Positions 23,705 through 31,478 of a stretch of DNA of 41,372 nt are shown here, one piece after another. The stretch comes from Candidatus Woesearchaeota archaeon. Lineage in GTDB: Archaea; Nanobdellota; Nanobdellia; SCGC-AAA011-G17; JAGVXY01. The notes under the pieces were generated by a model, which was not told the origin of the DNA, searched no databases, and saw only the letters and a program-made list of their open reading frames with translations. The number at the start of each line of letters is the position of its first letter. The stretch's first letter is position 1. The stretch is from the NCBI GenBank assembly GCA_018303545.1, contig JAGVXY010000010.1, forward strand, positions 65,643 through 107,014, in the 5' to 3' direction. The position numbers and the translations under genes were made by a program.

Positions 23705-25216
23705 ATGTCTCATGAAGATATTATTTCAAAATTGCACCCTTTAGAACGCAAGGTTTTGCCCTTGCTTGAGCAGGGCATTTCTTTTGACACTCTTTTAGCC
23801 AAAGCCACGTCTATGAAAGAAATTGAGCTTATGCGCGCATTGCAGTGGCTTGAAAATAAGAAAGTTATTGATTTAAAGGTGGATATCAAAGAGGTTGTTG
23901 ATTTGGATGAGAATGGTAAGAACTACCTTGCAGAAGGATTGCCTGAAAGAAGATTACTATCACAAGTTAAAAAGAATACAAAAGTCGCAGATATTGATAT
24001 AACTAAAGATGAACTCTCAGCAGCATTGGGCATATTAAGAAAAAAAGCGGCAATTACGATAGAAAAGAAGAGTGAAGGCTTATTCTTGTCAATAACTCCG
24101 GCTGGAGAAAAATCCCTGCAAAAGGAGTCTTTGGAAGAGTCTTTCTTAAAGAAACTCCCTATAGAATTAAAAGATTTGAAAGATGAAGATAAGTTTGCTT
24201 TGGAGAGTTTAAAGCAAAGAAAAAGAATAATCAAGACAGACATAAGAAAGATAAGAACAATTTTTCTTACTTCAGTAGGAAAAGAAATAATTTTAAAAGA
24301 TTTGAAAAAGGTCTCTTCTTCTATAGACCGGTTGGATCCTGCAATGCTTCAAACTTCGTCCTGGAAAAATAAATCATTTCGAAAATTTGATGTTTCCATT
24401 AATGTTCCAAAAATCATAGCTGGAAGAAGACAGCCTTATTTGGAATTCTTGAATGATATAAAACGGAAATTAGTCGGTTTAGGATTTAAAGAGATGACTG
24501 GTCCGTTGATAGAGTCTGAATTTTATAATTTTGATGTTTTATTTCAGCCTCAGAATCACCCCGCAAGAACTTGGACAGATACATATCATTTGAAATATCC
24601 GACTCACGGAATTCTGCCAGATAAGAAAATTGTGAATGCAGTAAAATCTGCCCACGAAAATGGAGGTAGTACAGGTTCGACTGGATGGCATTACAATTGG
24701 AATCCGGAAATCGCGAAGCAGTTAATGCCTCGTGCTCATGGAACAGCATTGTCAGGGCGACAAATGGCTAAGGGAATCAAAATTCCTGCAAAATATTTTG
24801 GAATAGCAAGATGTTACAGACCAGATGTTTTAGATGCAACGCATTTAATTGAATTCAATCAGATGGAAGGTTTTGTTGCTGATGACACAATCAATTTCAA
24901 GACTTTATTAGGTATGTTAAAACAGTTTGCCATTGAGATTGCAGGCGCAACAGAAGTTCGTTTTTATCCGGATTATTATCCATTTACAGAGCCTTCCGTT
25001 CAGATTTCAGCCAAGCACCCTAAATTAGGTTGGATTGAATTAGGTGGTGCGGGAATTTTCAGACCCGAACTTACAGAAGCTTTAGGTATCAAAGTTCCAG
25101 TTATGGCCTGGGGTTTAGGTATAGATAGATTGGCAATGTTTAAGTTAGGAATTAATGATATTCGTTACTTGTTTAGTTCAGATTTGAAATGGTTGAGAGA
25201 GGTGAAATTAGTATAA
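23705..25216 (+). CDS. pheS: Phenylalanyl-tRNA synthetase alpha subunit
   Basis: 503 residues, archaeal/eukaryotic type: N-terminal winged-helix DNA/RNA-binding-like domains (about 1-200), then the class II catalytic core with FLNDIKRKLVGLGFKEMTGPLIESEFYNFD (motif 1), HPARTWTDTYHL, CYRPDVLDATHLIEFNQMEGFV (motif 2) and GAGIFRPELTEALGIKVPVMAWGLGIDRLAM (motif 3). It charges tRNA-Phe as an alpha2-beta2 enzyme with PheT, whose gene starts 1 nt after this stop. Leaderless by its TATA box at about 23674. Confidence 0.97.
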   Translation: MSHEDIISKLHPLERKVLPLLEQGISFDTLLAKATSMKEIELMRALQWLENKKVIDLKVDIKEVVDLDENGKNYLAEGLPERRLLSQVKKNTKVADIDITKDELSAALGILRKKAAITIEKKSEGLFLSITPAGEKSLQKESLEESFLKKLPIELKDLKDEDKFALESLKQRKRIIKTDIRKIRTIFLTSVGKEIILKDLKKVSSSIDRLDPAMLQTSSWKNKSFRKFDVSINVPKIIAGRRQPYLEFLNDIKRKLVGLGFKEMTGPLIESEFYNFDVLFQPQNHPARTWTDTYHLKYPTHGILPDKKIVNAVKSAHENGGSTGSTGWHYNWNPEIAKQLMPRAHGTALSGRQMAKGIKIPAKYFGIARCYRPDVLDATHLIEFNQMEGFVADDTINFKTLLGMLKQFAIEIAGATEVRFYPDYYPFTEPSVQISAKHPKLGWIELGGAGIFRPELTEALGIKVPVMAWGLGIDRLAMFKLGINDIRYLFSSDLKWLREVKLV

Positions 25217-25217
25217 A

Positions 25218-26891
25218 ATGCCCAAGCTAGATATTTCGTACAAGGACTTGAAGCAACTTTTTGGCAGAGATATATCAATCAGGGAATTAGAAGAAGAAAG
25301 TCTATTGTTCATTAAAGGTGAATTCGATGGTATTGATAATGACACATTAAAGGTGGATTGCAAAGAGACTAATCGTCCGGATCTTTGGTCAACAGAGGGT
25401 ATTGCTCGTCAGCTTAAAGGAAATCATGGAATTGAAAAAGGCATCCCCCAATTTAAATTGAAACCTTCAGGCATAAAAGTTAAAGTTGAAAAAGGCATGG
25501 AGAAAATAAGACCTTACATTGTTGCAGCAGTAGCTAGAGATATTAAGATTACAGAAGATTTATTGATTCAGATGATTCAGCTTCAAGAAAAAGTCTGCTT
25601 AACTTACGGAAGAAAAAGAAGAGAAGCCGCAATAGGCATCTATGATTTAGATAAATTATCTCCTCCAATATTTTATAAGGCTGTTGCTCCAGACGGAATA
25701 AAATTCATTCCTTTGGAATCAGATAAATTAATGACTCCCCGCGAGATATTGCAGAGGCATCCAAAAGGCATCGAATATTCGCATCTATTGGAATCATTCC
25801 AGAAGTATCCAATAGTTATGGATTCTAAAAATGAAGTTGCATCCATGCCTCCAGTGATAAACTCAGATTATACGGGCAAAGTTACTGACAAGACCAAAAA
25901 TCTATTTATTGAAGTTACTGGTTTGGATAAAGGGGTAGTTATGACTGCATTAAATGTTGTTGTTGCAGCTTTGTCTGATCGTGGCGCAAAGCTTGAATCC
26001 GTTGAGATCGATTATCCTGATGCTAGAGTTATATCTCCAAACTTCACGCCGAAGAAAGCTAAAATTTCTATAAGTTATATAAATAAGATTTCTGGATTAA
26101 ATCTTAAAAATTCAGAAATAAAAATCTTGTTGGAGAAAGCTCGTTACAATGTCAAAATAACAAACAATATTGTGGAATTAGAGTACCCTTCTTATAGACA
26201 GGATATTATGCATCCAGTGGACATTGTAGAAGATATAATAATCGCGTATGGCTACAATTCTATTGAACCTATAATTCCTGAAATTTCCACAGTGGGCGAT
26301 TTGGATGAATTTGAAGTTTTTGCAGAAAAAGTTAGAAATTTGCTTCCAGGTGTTGGCGCTCAGGAATTATTGAACTTTACTTTAACAAATAAGGACATGC
26401 TTTTCAAAAAGATGAATCTAGAAGAATCAGAAATAGTTGAAATTGCAAATCCCGTTTCTGCGCTTTGGTCTTCATTAAGAAATTGGAATATCCCTTCACT
26501 TTTAGAATTCTTTACGAAGAATGTTTCTCAGGAATATCCTCAGCAGATTTACGAAGTCGGAGATTCTGTTATAATAGACCAGAAAGCCGAGACTCACACA
26601 AAGACAATAAAAAGGTTGGCTTGGGCTGAGATAAATGCCGACACAAATTATACCAAAGCAAGGCAAGTTCTAGATTATGTTTTAAGATCCTTGGGCATTT
26701 CAGATTATACTGTTGAAGATGCAGAGCACAATTCTTTCATTTCTGGCCGTGTAGGCTGTGTTTTAATTAAAGGTAGAAAAGTTGCTTACATTGGCGAGAT
26801 TCATCCTCAAGTTCTTGATAACTTCAATTTGAAGATGCCTGTTTCTGCTTTCGAATTGAATTTGACTGATTTATATGAGATTCTAGAGTAA
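25218..26891 (+). CDS. pheT: Phenylalanyl-tRNA synthetase beta subunit
   Basis: 557 residues, archaeal/eukaryotic-size beta subunit without the extra N-terminal tRNA-binding (EMAP) domain of bacterial PheT. B1-like start (DISYKDLKQLFGRDISIRELEEESL), B3/B4 editing region (VCLTYGRKRREAAIGIYDLDKL, MPPVINSDYTGKVT), B5 domain (about 275-345, YPSYRQDIMHPVDIVEDIIIAYGYN) and a catalytic-like C-terminal domain (VGAQELLNFTL ... VAYIGEIHPQVLDNF). Follows pheS directly. Confidence 0.97.
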   Translation: MPKLDISYKDLKQLFGRDISIRELEEESLLFIKGEFDGIDNDTLKVDCKETNRPDLWSTEGIARQLKGNHGIEKGIPQFKLKPSGIKVKVEKGMEKIRPYIVAAVARDIKITEDLLIQMIQLQEKVCLTYGRKRREAAIGIYDLDKLSPPIFYKAVAPDGIKFIPLESDKLMTPREILQRHPKGIEYSHLLESFQKYPIVMDSKNEVASMPPVINSDYTGKVTDKTKNLFIEVTGLDKGVVMTALNVVVAALSDRGAKLESVEIDYPDARVISPNFTPKKAKISISYINKISGLNLKNSEIKILLEKARYNVKITNNIVELEYPSYRQDIMHPVDIVEDIIIAYGYNSIEPIIPEISTVGDLDEFEVFAEKVRNLLPGVGAQELLNFTLTNKDMLFKKMNLEESEIVEIANPVSALWSSLRNWNIPSLLEFFTKNVSQEYPQQIYEVGDSVIIDQKAETHTKTIKRLAWAEINADTNYTKARQVLDYVLRSLGISDYTVEDAEHNSFISGRVGCVLIKGRKVAYIGEIHPQVLDNFNLKMPVSAFELNLTDLYEILE

Positions 26892-26946
26892 ATATTTTTT
26901 AGTATTTCCAAAACCTTTTTATATCCTCAAAATTATTTTAAATTAT

Positions 26947-27195
26947 ATGGATTATGATTTGGAATTAAGCAAAGCAGCATCAGAGATAAAGAAAGCCAAG
27001 GCAAAGAAGGTTTTAATCCAGTTACCAGATGGTTTAAAACCAAAAGCCTTAGAAATAGTAGATTATCTTAGAGCTAATACTAAAGCAGAAATCTATATAT
27101 GGGAAGGTTCCTGCTTCGGTGCCTGTGATATTCCAAATGTAAAGGGCATAGACTTATTGATTCAATGGGGTCATTCCAAGTTCAAAAAGATGTAA
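26947..27195 (+). pseudogene. Truncated Dph2 diphthamide synthase fragment
   Basis: 82 residues matching only the N-terminal third of Dph2 (full length is about 330): DYDLELSKAASEIKKAKAKKVLIQLPDGLKPKALEIVDYL, then GSCFGACDIPNVKGIDLLIQWGHSKF. It keeps the first iron-sulfur cysteine motif (GSCFGACD) but lacks the two later cysteine domains needed to bind the 4Fe-4S cluster that cleaves SAM. No continuation is seen in any frame downstream; the next gene's promoter starts about 10 nt later. TATA box at about 26920-26930. Either a decayed gene or a deliberately short Dph2 domain; I favour a remnant. Confidence 0.75.
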
Positions 27196-27252
27196 TTTAC
27201 CCAAATCTTTATAAAATAATCCCAACCTACAAAATCTCAGGAGGCAAAAAAC

Positions 27253-27492
27253 ATGGCAAAAGAAGAACAGATTGGATTTCACAAAGGTGCTTTGGCTACT
27301 CTGGCAAAAGAGCGCGAAGAGTTTATAAAAATCGTTCAGGTTGTTGAGCAGATTATGCAGATGCATGTCAAGGCTTTGAAGGATTTAGGCGTTGATCTAG
27401 AAGCAGAAGCTAAGAAGATTCAGGAGCAGATGTCCAAGAACAAAGGATCAAAGAACCCAAATGATGATATCGCTGACAAGCTAAAACTTTAA
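27253..27492 (+). CDS. Small helical protein, unknown function
   Basis: 79 residues, highly charged and helical throughout (about 5-62), with a probable coiled-coil stretch (REEFIKIVQVVEQIMQMHVKALKDLG) and a disordered Lys/Asn-rich tail. Not recognised. GGAGG lies 9 nt before the ATG, and TTTATAAAAT (about 27209-27218) is a TATA box. Convergent with the M20 peptidase gene, overlapping by 4 nt. Confidence 0.75.
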   Translation: MAKEEQIGFHKGALATLAKEREEFIKIVQVVEQIMQMHVKALKDLGVDLEAEAKKIQEQMSKNKGSKNPNDDIADKLKL

Positions 27493-28574
27493 TAATTTAT
27501 ATTTTTTTCTATAAATTCTGACATGATTCTATAGAACATTTCTATGCTATCTATATATACATATTCATCGTCCGCATGAATATTTTCCCCAACAGGGCCG
27601 AATATTACAGCAGGAACTCCCTTTGCAGAAAAATATCTTAGATCTGTAGATCCAAACTCTTTATTTAATTCGCATTTCTTCCCAGTGTGTTTTTCAATTA
27701 ACTCTTTTAATTTTGAAATATATTCACTTTTCAGTTCTTTGAGCATGGGCTCAGCTTCTATAATTTCCACTTCAATATCTTTTATATTTTTTATTTTCTC
27801 AATTATTTCATCAGCAGTGGTTTTCTCAGTATACCTTATATCTAGAATCATCTCTGCCTTATCTGGTACTTTATTTGGCGCATCTCCTCCAGAAATCTTG
27901 CCTAAATTTATTGTTTCTTTCCATCCGTCTTTTTCGCTTGCCTTGGGGAACATCTTCTTTATTATTTCATATTTTTCAACCAATTTCTCTATCGCATTCT
28001 CTCCTAACCAAGGCCTGGAGCCATGGCTTGATTTCCCCTTAGTTTTTATTTTCAGCCATACTATTCCCTTATGTGAAACAGTAAGATTTAGTTGCTTAAA
28101 ATCATCTGTATAGTTGGGTTCAAAAGCTATTGCAAATTTAGCGGTAAACCCTTTATTAACTAAATAACCTGCGCCATCAGATCCACCTGTTTCTTCATCT
28201 GAAGTCATCATGAGACCAATATCTGGTTTCTTATCTTTGAAATGCTTCATCAAAACCATCATTGCAGCTATTCCGACTTTCATGTCTGAAGCGCCTCTGC
28301 CGTAGAGTTTATTTCCATTTACTTTAGGTTTGAATTGTTCAGGTTCGCCAGGAACGACATCTATATGCCCGCTGAAAATAATTTCTGGATTTTTTGTATT
28401 TCTATATGTTATGAATAGTGAAAAGTTTCCATTTTGCTGCATTTCTTTTACCACAAAATCTTTAGAAGAGAAATATTCCTTTATGAACTCTAAGCAGTCT
28501 CTTATTTTTTCAGGTTTGTCTTTGATAGTTTCAAATTCAATTAATTTCTTTGTTAACTCAATGATTTCTTGCAT
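27489..28574 (-). CDS. M20-family metallopeptidase (ArgE/DapE-like)
   Basis: 361 residues of the dinuclear-zinc M20 family: SGHIDVVPG (His70, Asp72), GRGASDMKVG (Asp97), SDEETGG (catalytic Glu127, Glu128), then the dimerisation domain (about 170-285; KGIVWLKIKTKGKSSHGSRPWLGENAI) and the final zinc histidine in GENIHADDEYV. Members cut acyl or peptide bonds of small substrates (acetylornithine, succinyl-diaminopimelate, dipeptides). No biosynthesis genes are nearby, so peptide scavenging is as likely as amino-acid synthesis. Confidence 0.93.
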   Translation of the reverse strand: MQEIIELTKKLIEFETIKDKPEKIRDCLEFIKEYFSSKDFVVKEMQQNGNFSLFITYRNTKNPEIIFSGHIDVVPGEPEQFKPKVNGNKLYGRGASDMKVGIAAMMVLMKHFKDKKPDIGLMMTSDEETGGSDGAGYLVNKGFTAKFAIAFEPNYTDDFKQLNLTVSHKGIVWLKIKTKGKSSHGSRPWLGENAIEKLVEKYEIIKKMFPKASEKDGWKETINLGKISGGDAPNKVPDKAEMILDIRYTEKTTADEIIEKIKNIKDIEVEIIEAEPMLKELKSEYISKLKELIEKHTGKKCELNKEFGSTDLRYFSAKGVPAVIFGPVGENIHADDEYVYIDSIEMFYRIMSEFIEKNINY

Positions 28575-28613
28575 TGAACTTTATTATATTAATTTTATTC
28601 TTATATCTTTCGA

Positions 28614-28823
28614 TTATAATCCAAGAAAGTTAAAAATTTCTGCTTTCTTTTCAGGATTCAATGAAACATGCTATTCATGAGTTTTCTTTGTTCTCGTAAG
28701 AAAATTTAATTTAAAAAGTTCTTCAATAGCAGCTTTGACAATTTTTGTTCCTCTAAGATGCATTGGCAATCTCTTGACAAGATTTTTTTCTTCAGTATGC
28801 GATGCGCCCCATTTAGGGGATTT
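28614..28823 (-). pseudogene. Decayed conserved archaeal gene with in-frame TAG
   Basis: Minus-strand reading KSPKWGASHTEEKNLVKRLPMHLRGTKIV... continues through KAAIEELFKLNFLTRTKKTHE, then a TAG (28671-28673), then HVSLNPEKKAEIFNFLGL and TAA (28614-28616). Both sides of the TAG read like one helical DNA/RNA-binding-like small protein, with a coding-like composition and a WGASHTEEKNL core I associate with a small archaeal family (from memory, not searched). Upstream, a TGA (28824-28826) closes the frame and no start codon remains; MLKYEIQKKILLKMMKIP in another frame just upstream may be the shifted N-terminus. So two defects are visible. It fills most of the 395-nt space between the M20 gene and the regulator at 28970. 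Confidence 0.65.
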
Positions 28824-28938
28824 TCATCATTTTTAACAATATCTTCTTCTGAATTTCATACTTTAGCATTAATATTCTTGAAGATAAGCTATTTTTAAGG
28901 ATTATTATTTTGGAATATCAATATACCAAAATAGAAAG

Positions 28939-28948
28939 TTATATAAAT
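28939..28948 (+). promoter_or_regulatory. TATA box deciding the start at 28970
   Basis: TTATATAAAT lies about 27 nt before ATG 28970. The TTG at 28910 is upstream of the box, so translation starts at 28970 from a leaderless transcript. Confidence 0.65.
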
Positions 28949-28969
28949 CAGTATATTGTTAAGACATTT

Positions 28970-29299
28970 ATGGACTCAATATTTGTAGAAGCATTAGGAA
29001 ACTCCCCGACAATAAGAGTTTTAGACTTTTTAATAGAGGGTCGAGGTTTGGATTACTCACTGACAGATATAGCTGAAAACTCAAATATTGGTTGGACGAC
29101 TCTGCACCGCATTTGGGATAGCTTATTATCAGCAGGTTTTGTTATTCCAACCAGGGAGATCGGCAGAGCTAAATTATTTAAATTAAACGTTCAAAATAAG
29201 TCTGTTAAATTGATAATAAAAGTTCATGACAGTTTAGTTAAAGAAACAAATGAAAAATATCTCAACGAGCAGTCTGAAAAAGCAGTTGTGAGGAGCTGA
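28970..29299 (+). CDS. Winged-helix transcriptional regulator
   Basis: 109 residues. After MDSIFVEALGNSPTIRVLDFLIEGRGLDYSLTDIAENSNIGWTTLHRIWDSLLSAGFVIPTREIGRAKLFKLN there is a clear winged helix: recognition helix WTTLHRIWDSLLSAG and wing REIGRAKLFKLN (about 61-74), then a helical tail that may dimerise. This architecture is common in archaea for small HTH regulators. The DUF167 gene starts 4 nt after its stop, with AGGAG inside the end of this gene, so the two are an operon. Confidence 0.85.
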   Translation: MDSIFVEALGNSPTIRVLDFLIEGRGLDYSLTDIAENSNIGWTTLHRIWDSLLSAGFVIPTREIGRAKLFKLNVQNKSVKLIIKVHDSLVKETNEKYLNEQSEKAVVRS

Positions 29300-29303
29300 T
29301 CTC

Positions 29304-29519
29304 ATGCAAATCCTATCAATTAAAGTAAAGCCGAACGCAAGGAAAACAGAAATCAAAGAAATAAAAGAAAACGTTTATCACATCAACATAAAAGCACCTG
29401 CAGAAGACAACAAAGCAAATTTAGAATTAATTAAATTCTTAAGCAAGCATTTTAAAAAAGAAGTTAAAATAATTTCCGGTTTTACTTCAAAGAACAAATT
29501 AATTAAGCTTTTACCTTGA
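29304..29519 (+). CDS. DUF167 (YggU) family protein
   Basis: 71 residues covering the whole DUF167 domain: ILSIKVKPNARKTEIKE, VYHINIKAPAEDNKANLELIKFLSKHFKKEVKIISGFTSKNKLIKL, with the KVKPNARK and APAEDNKAN signatures. The function of the family is unknown; the fold binds no known ligand. Ribosome site AGGAG at 29291-29295. Overlaps the convergent gene at 29503 by 17 nt. Confidence 0.93.
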   Translation: MQILSIKVKPNARKTEIKEIKENVYHINIKAPAEDNKANLELIKFLSKHFKKEVKIISGFTSKNKLIKLLP

Positions 29520-30012
29520 AGCCAAAAACAGGTTCGCATTTCTCCGATATTATTGCACCATTAGAAGCATCAATTTTAAAGTTCAAAACATTGAAATTAA
29601 CAGTTAAATAAGTCACGTTCCAAACTTCATGATTGTCCATATTTTGTAATATGATTATAATTTTTGAAGGATTATCCCCTCTGTATTTTTCATCCCTGAC
29701 TTTTTTTATTATTTCAAATGTTTCTTCTAGATTTAATTTCACTTTTCCAAGTTCAAGTTCATCGATTTTACTCTCTTTCTCCTGGAAAACTTCTTGTGCT
29801 GCAGTCATCTCAAATTTACCATTTTTCAGAATAAAAGAAGTTATTTTATTATCCTTTGTATCAAAGAAATCCAGCTGCCATTCAGAAAATTCCTTGCCCT
29901 CCATAACAGTGAAAGCGGAGCAGAGATAGATTTCAGGTTTTTCTTTCTTTAACGAATTAAACTCTTTAGTTTTCAAAAGTGCAGAATAGTTCTTTTTGAG
30001 CTTTTCAAACAT
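29503..30012 (-). CDS. Hypothetical protein downstream of lysS
   Basis: 169 residues, soluble, mixed alpha/beta: KPEIYLCSAFTVMEGKEFSEWQLDFFDTKDNKITSF, a charged helix (VFQEKESKIDELELGKVKLNLEETFEIIKKVRD), then strands (KIIIILQNMDNHEVWNVTYLTVNFNVLNFKIDASNGAIISEK). The last part resembles a PepSY-like element (VWNVTY...FKIDASNGAIIS), a weak match. Its ATG overlaps the lysS stop by 8 nt, so it is the third gene of a thrS-lysS operon. Possible partner of the synthetases, but nothing in the sequence shows it. Confidence 0.75.
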   Translation of the reverse strand: MFEKLKKNYSALLKTKEFNSLKKEKPEIYLCSAFTVMEGKEFSEWQLDFFDTKDNKITSFILKNGKFEMTAAQEVFQEKESKIDELELGKVKLNLEETFEIIKKVRDEKYRGDNPSKIIIILQNMDNHEVWNVTYLTVNFNVLNFKIDASNGAIISEKCEPVFGFKVKA

Positions 30013-31477
30013 TCTCTTCTTCCTCAGGTTTCATGAAAGGAAAGGCTATAGTGTCTCTTATTGAGTGGCTATCGGTTAAAAGCATTACTAATCTATCTAC
30101 ACCCATACCAAGCCCGGCGCAAGGCGGAAAGCCGTATTCCATCGCAGTTAAGAAGTCCTTGTCCATTGGATGCGCTTCTTTATCGCCTTTTTCTTTTTTC
30201 TTTTGTTGTTCTTCGAATCTTTTTCTTTGCTCAATGGGATCATTTAATTCAGAGTAGGCGTTAGATAATTCCATTCCTGCGACGAAGACTTCAAATCTCT
30301 CGACATGCTCAGGTTTTCCTCTTTTTTCTTTAGTCAAGGGTGAAATTCCCTTTGGATGATCGGTAATAAAAGTAGGCTGCACTAAATTATGTTCGCAGAA
30401 TTTTTCAAACAACGCATTTATCATTTCATCTCTAGTTCCAATCTCAAGCTCAAATTCTTTTATCTTTTTCTTTAATTCAGCGTCGCTTAATTTCTCAATA
30501 TCAAGCTTTCCGTATTTTTTTATCGCCTGAATCATTGTCATTCTTGCCCAAGGTGCTTTAAAATCAAGTTCATGCTCTCCATATTTAACTTTAGTTTTTC
30601 CATGAACTTTAAAGCATATCCCTTCAATCATTTTCTCGAAAAATTTCATCATCCATTCATAATCTTCAAAAGCTATGTAAAATTCAAGCATTTCAAATTC
30701 AGGATTATGTGACCTGTCAAAATCTTCATTTCTGAAGTTCTTAGCTATGGTAAATACTCTGCCCATTCCACCGACAATGAATCTTTTAAGATAAAGTTCC
30801 GGAGATATTGCTAAAAATAAATCAATATTAAGTGCATTCATATGCGTGACAAAAGGTTCAGCTTCTGCTCCGCCATAAACTGTCTGCAGTATTGGTGTGG
30901 AAACTTCTATAAACCCATATTGCATCAGCTGGTTTCTTATTTCATTTACAATGATAGATTTCTGTACAAAAACTTTCCTCACTTCAGGATTCATTATCAT
31001 ATCCAAATATCGCTGCCTATATTTCTTTTCAGTGTCTTTCAATCCGTGCCATTTCTCCGGCAACGGTCTTAATGATTTAGATAGTAATTCAAATCCTTCA
31101 GTATGCACAGTGATTTCGCCCATTTTTGTTCTGAAGACAAATCCTTCAATGCCTATCCAGTCGCCAATATCAATCTTTCCGAAGATTTCATATTTAGCCT
31201 TGCCGATATCATCCTCTTTTATATAAACTTGGATTTGTCCTGAAGCATCTTCAACCTGGAAAAATGTAACCTTGCCCATCGTTCTCAGAGCCATTACTCT
31301 TCCGGCAATCTTGGCTTTTTTCCCCTTATCACCTTGTTTCAAATCTTTATTATCTTCTTTTAATTTTGCAGCATAATCTTTGACCTCATAGCTGTATTGG
31401 TAGGGATTAATTTTCTTGCCTTCAAAGAATTTCAGTTTTTCCTTCCTGATTGTTATTAACTCGTTCTCGTCTTCCAT
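30005..31477 (-). CDS. lysS: Lysyl-tRNA synthetase, class II
   Basis: 490 residues. N-terminal OB-fold anticodon domain (about 55-150; KIAGRVMALRTMGKVTFFQVEDASGQIQVYI), then the class II core: RQRYLDMIMNPEVRKVF, motif 2 FRNEDFDRSHNPEFEMLEFYIAF, motif 3 GLGMGVDRLVMLLTD. Many archaea use the unrelated class I LysRS, so this is the bacterial/eukaryotic form. It starts 1 nt after the thrS stop and overlaps the next gene by 8 nt. Confidence 0.97.
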   Translation of the reverse strand: MEDENELITIRKEKLKFFEGKKINPYQYSYEVKDYAAKLKEDNKDLKQGDKGKKAKIAGRVMALRTMGKVTFFQVEDASGQIQVYIKEDDIGKAKYEIFGKIDIGDWIGIEGFVFRTKMGEITVHTEGFELLSKSLRPLPEKWHGLKDTEKKYRQRYLDMIMNPEVRKVFVQKSIIVNEIRNQLMQYGFIEVSTPILQTVYGGAEAEPFVTHMNALNIDLFLAISPELYLKRFIVGGMGRVFTIAKNFRNEDFDRSHNPEFEMLEFYIAFEDYEWMMKFFEKMIEGICFKVHGKTKVKYGEHELDFKAPWARMTMIQAIKKYGKLDIEKLSDAELKKKIKEFELEIGTRDEMINALFEKFCEHNLVQPTFITDHPKGISPLTKEKRGKPEHVERFEVFVAGMELSNAYSELNDPIEQRKRFEEQQKKKEKGDKEAHPMDKDFLTAMEYGFPPCAGLGMGVDRLVMLLTDSHSIRDTIAFPFMKPEEEENV

Positions 31478-31478
31478 C

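Noticed and set aside
28671-28673. In-frame TAG as a possible pyrrolysine codon
   Set aside because: The frame is also closed upstream by TGA and has no start codon, TAG is used as an ordinary stop elsewhere (for example at 7681), and no pyl genes are seen. Decay is simpler.
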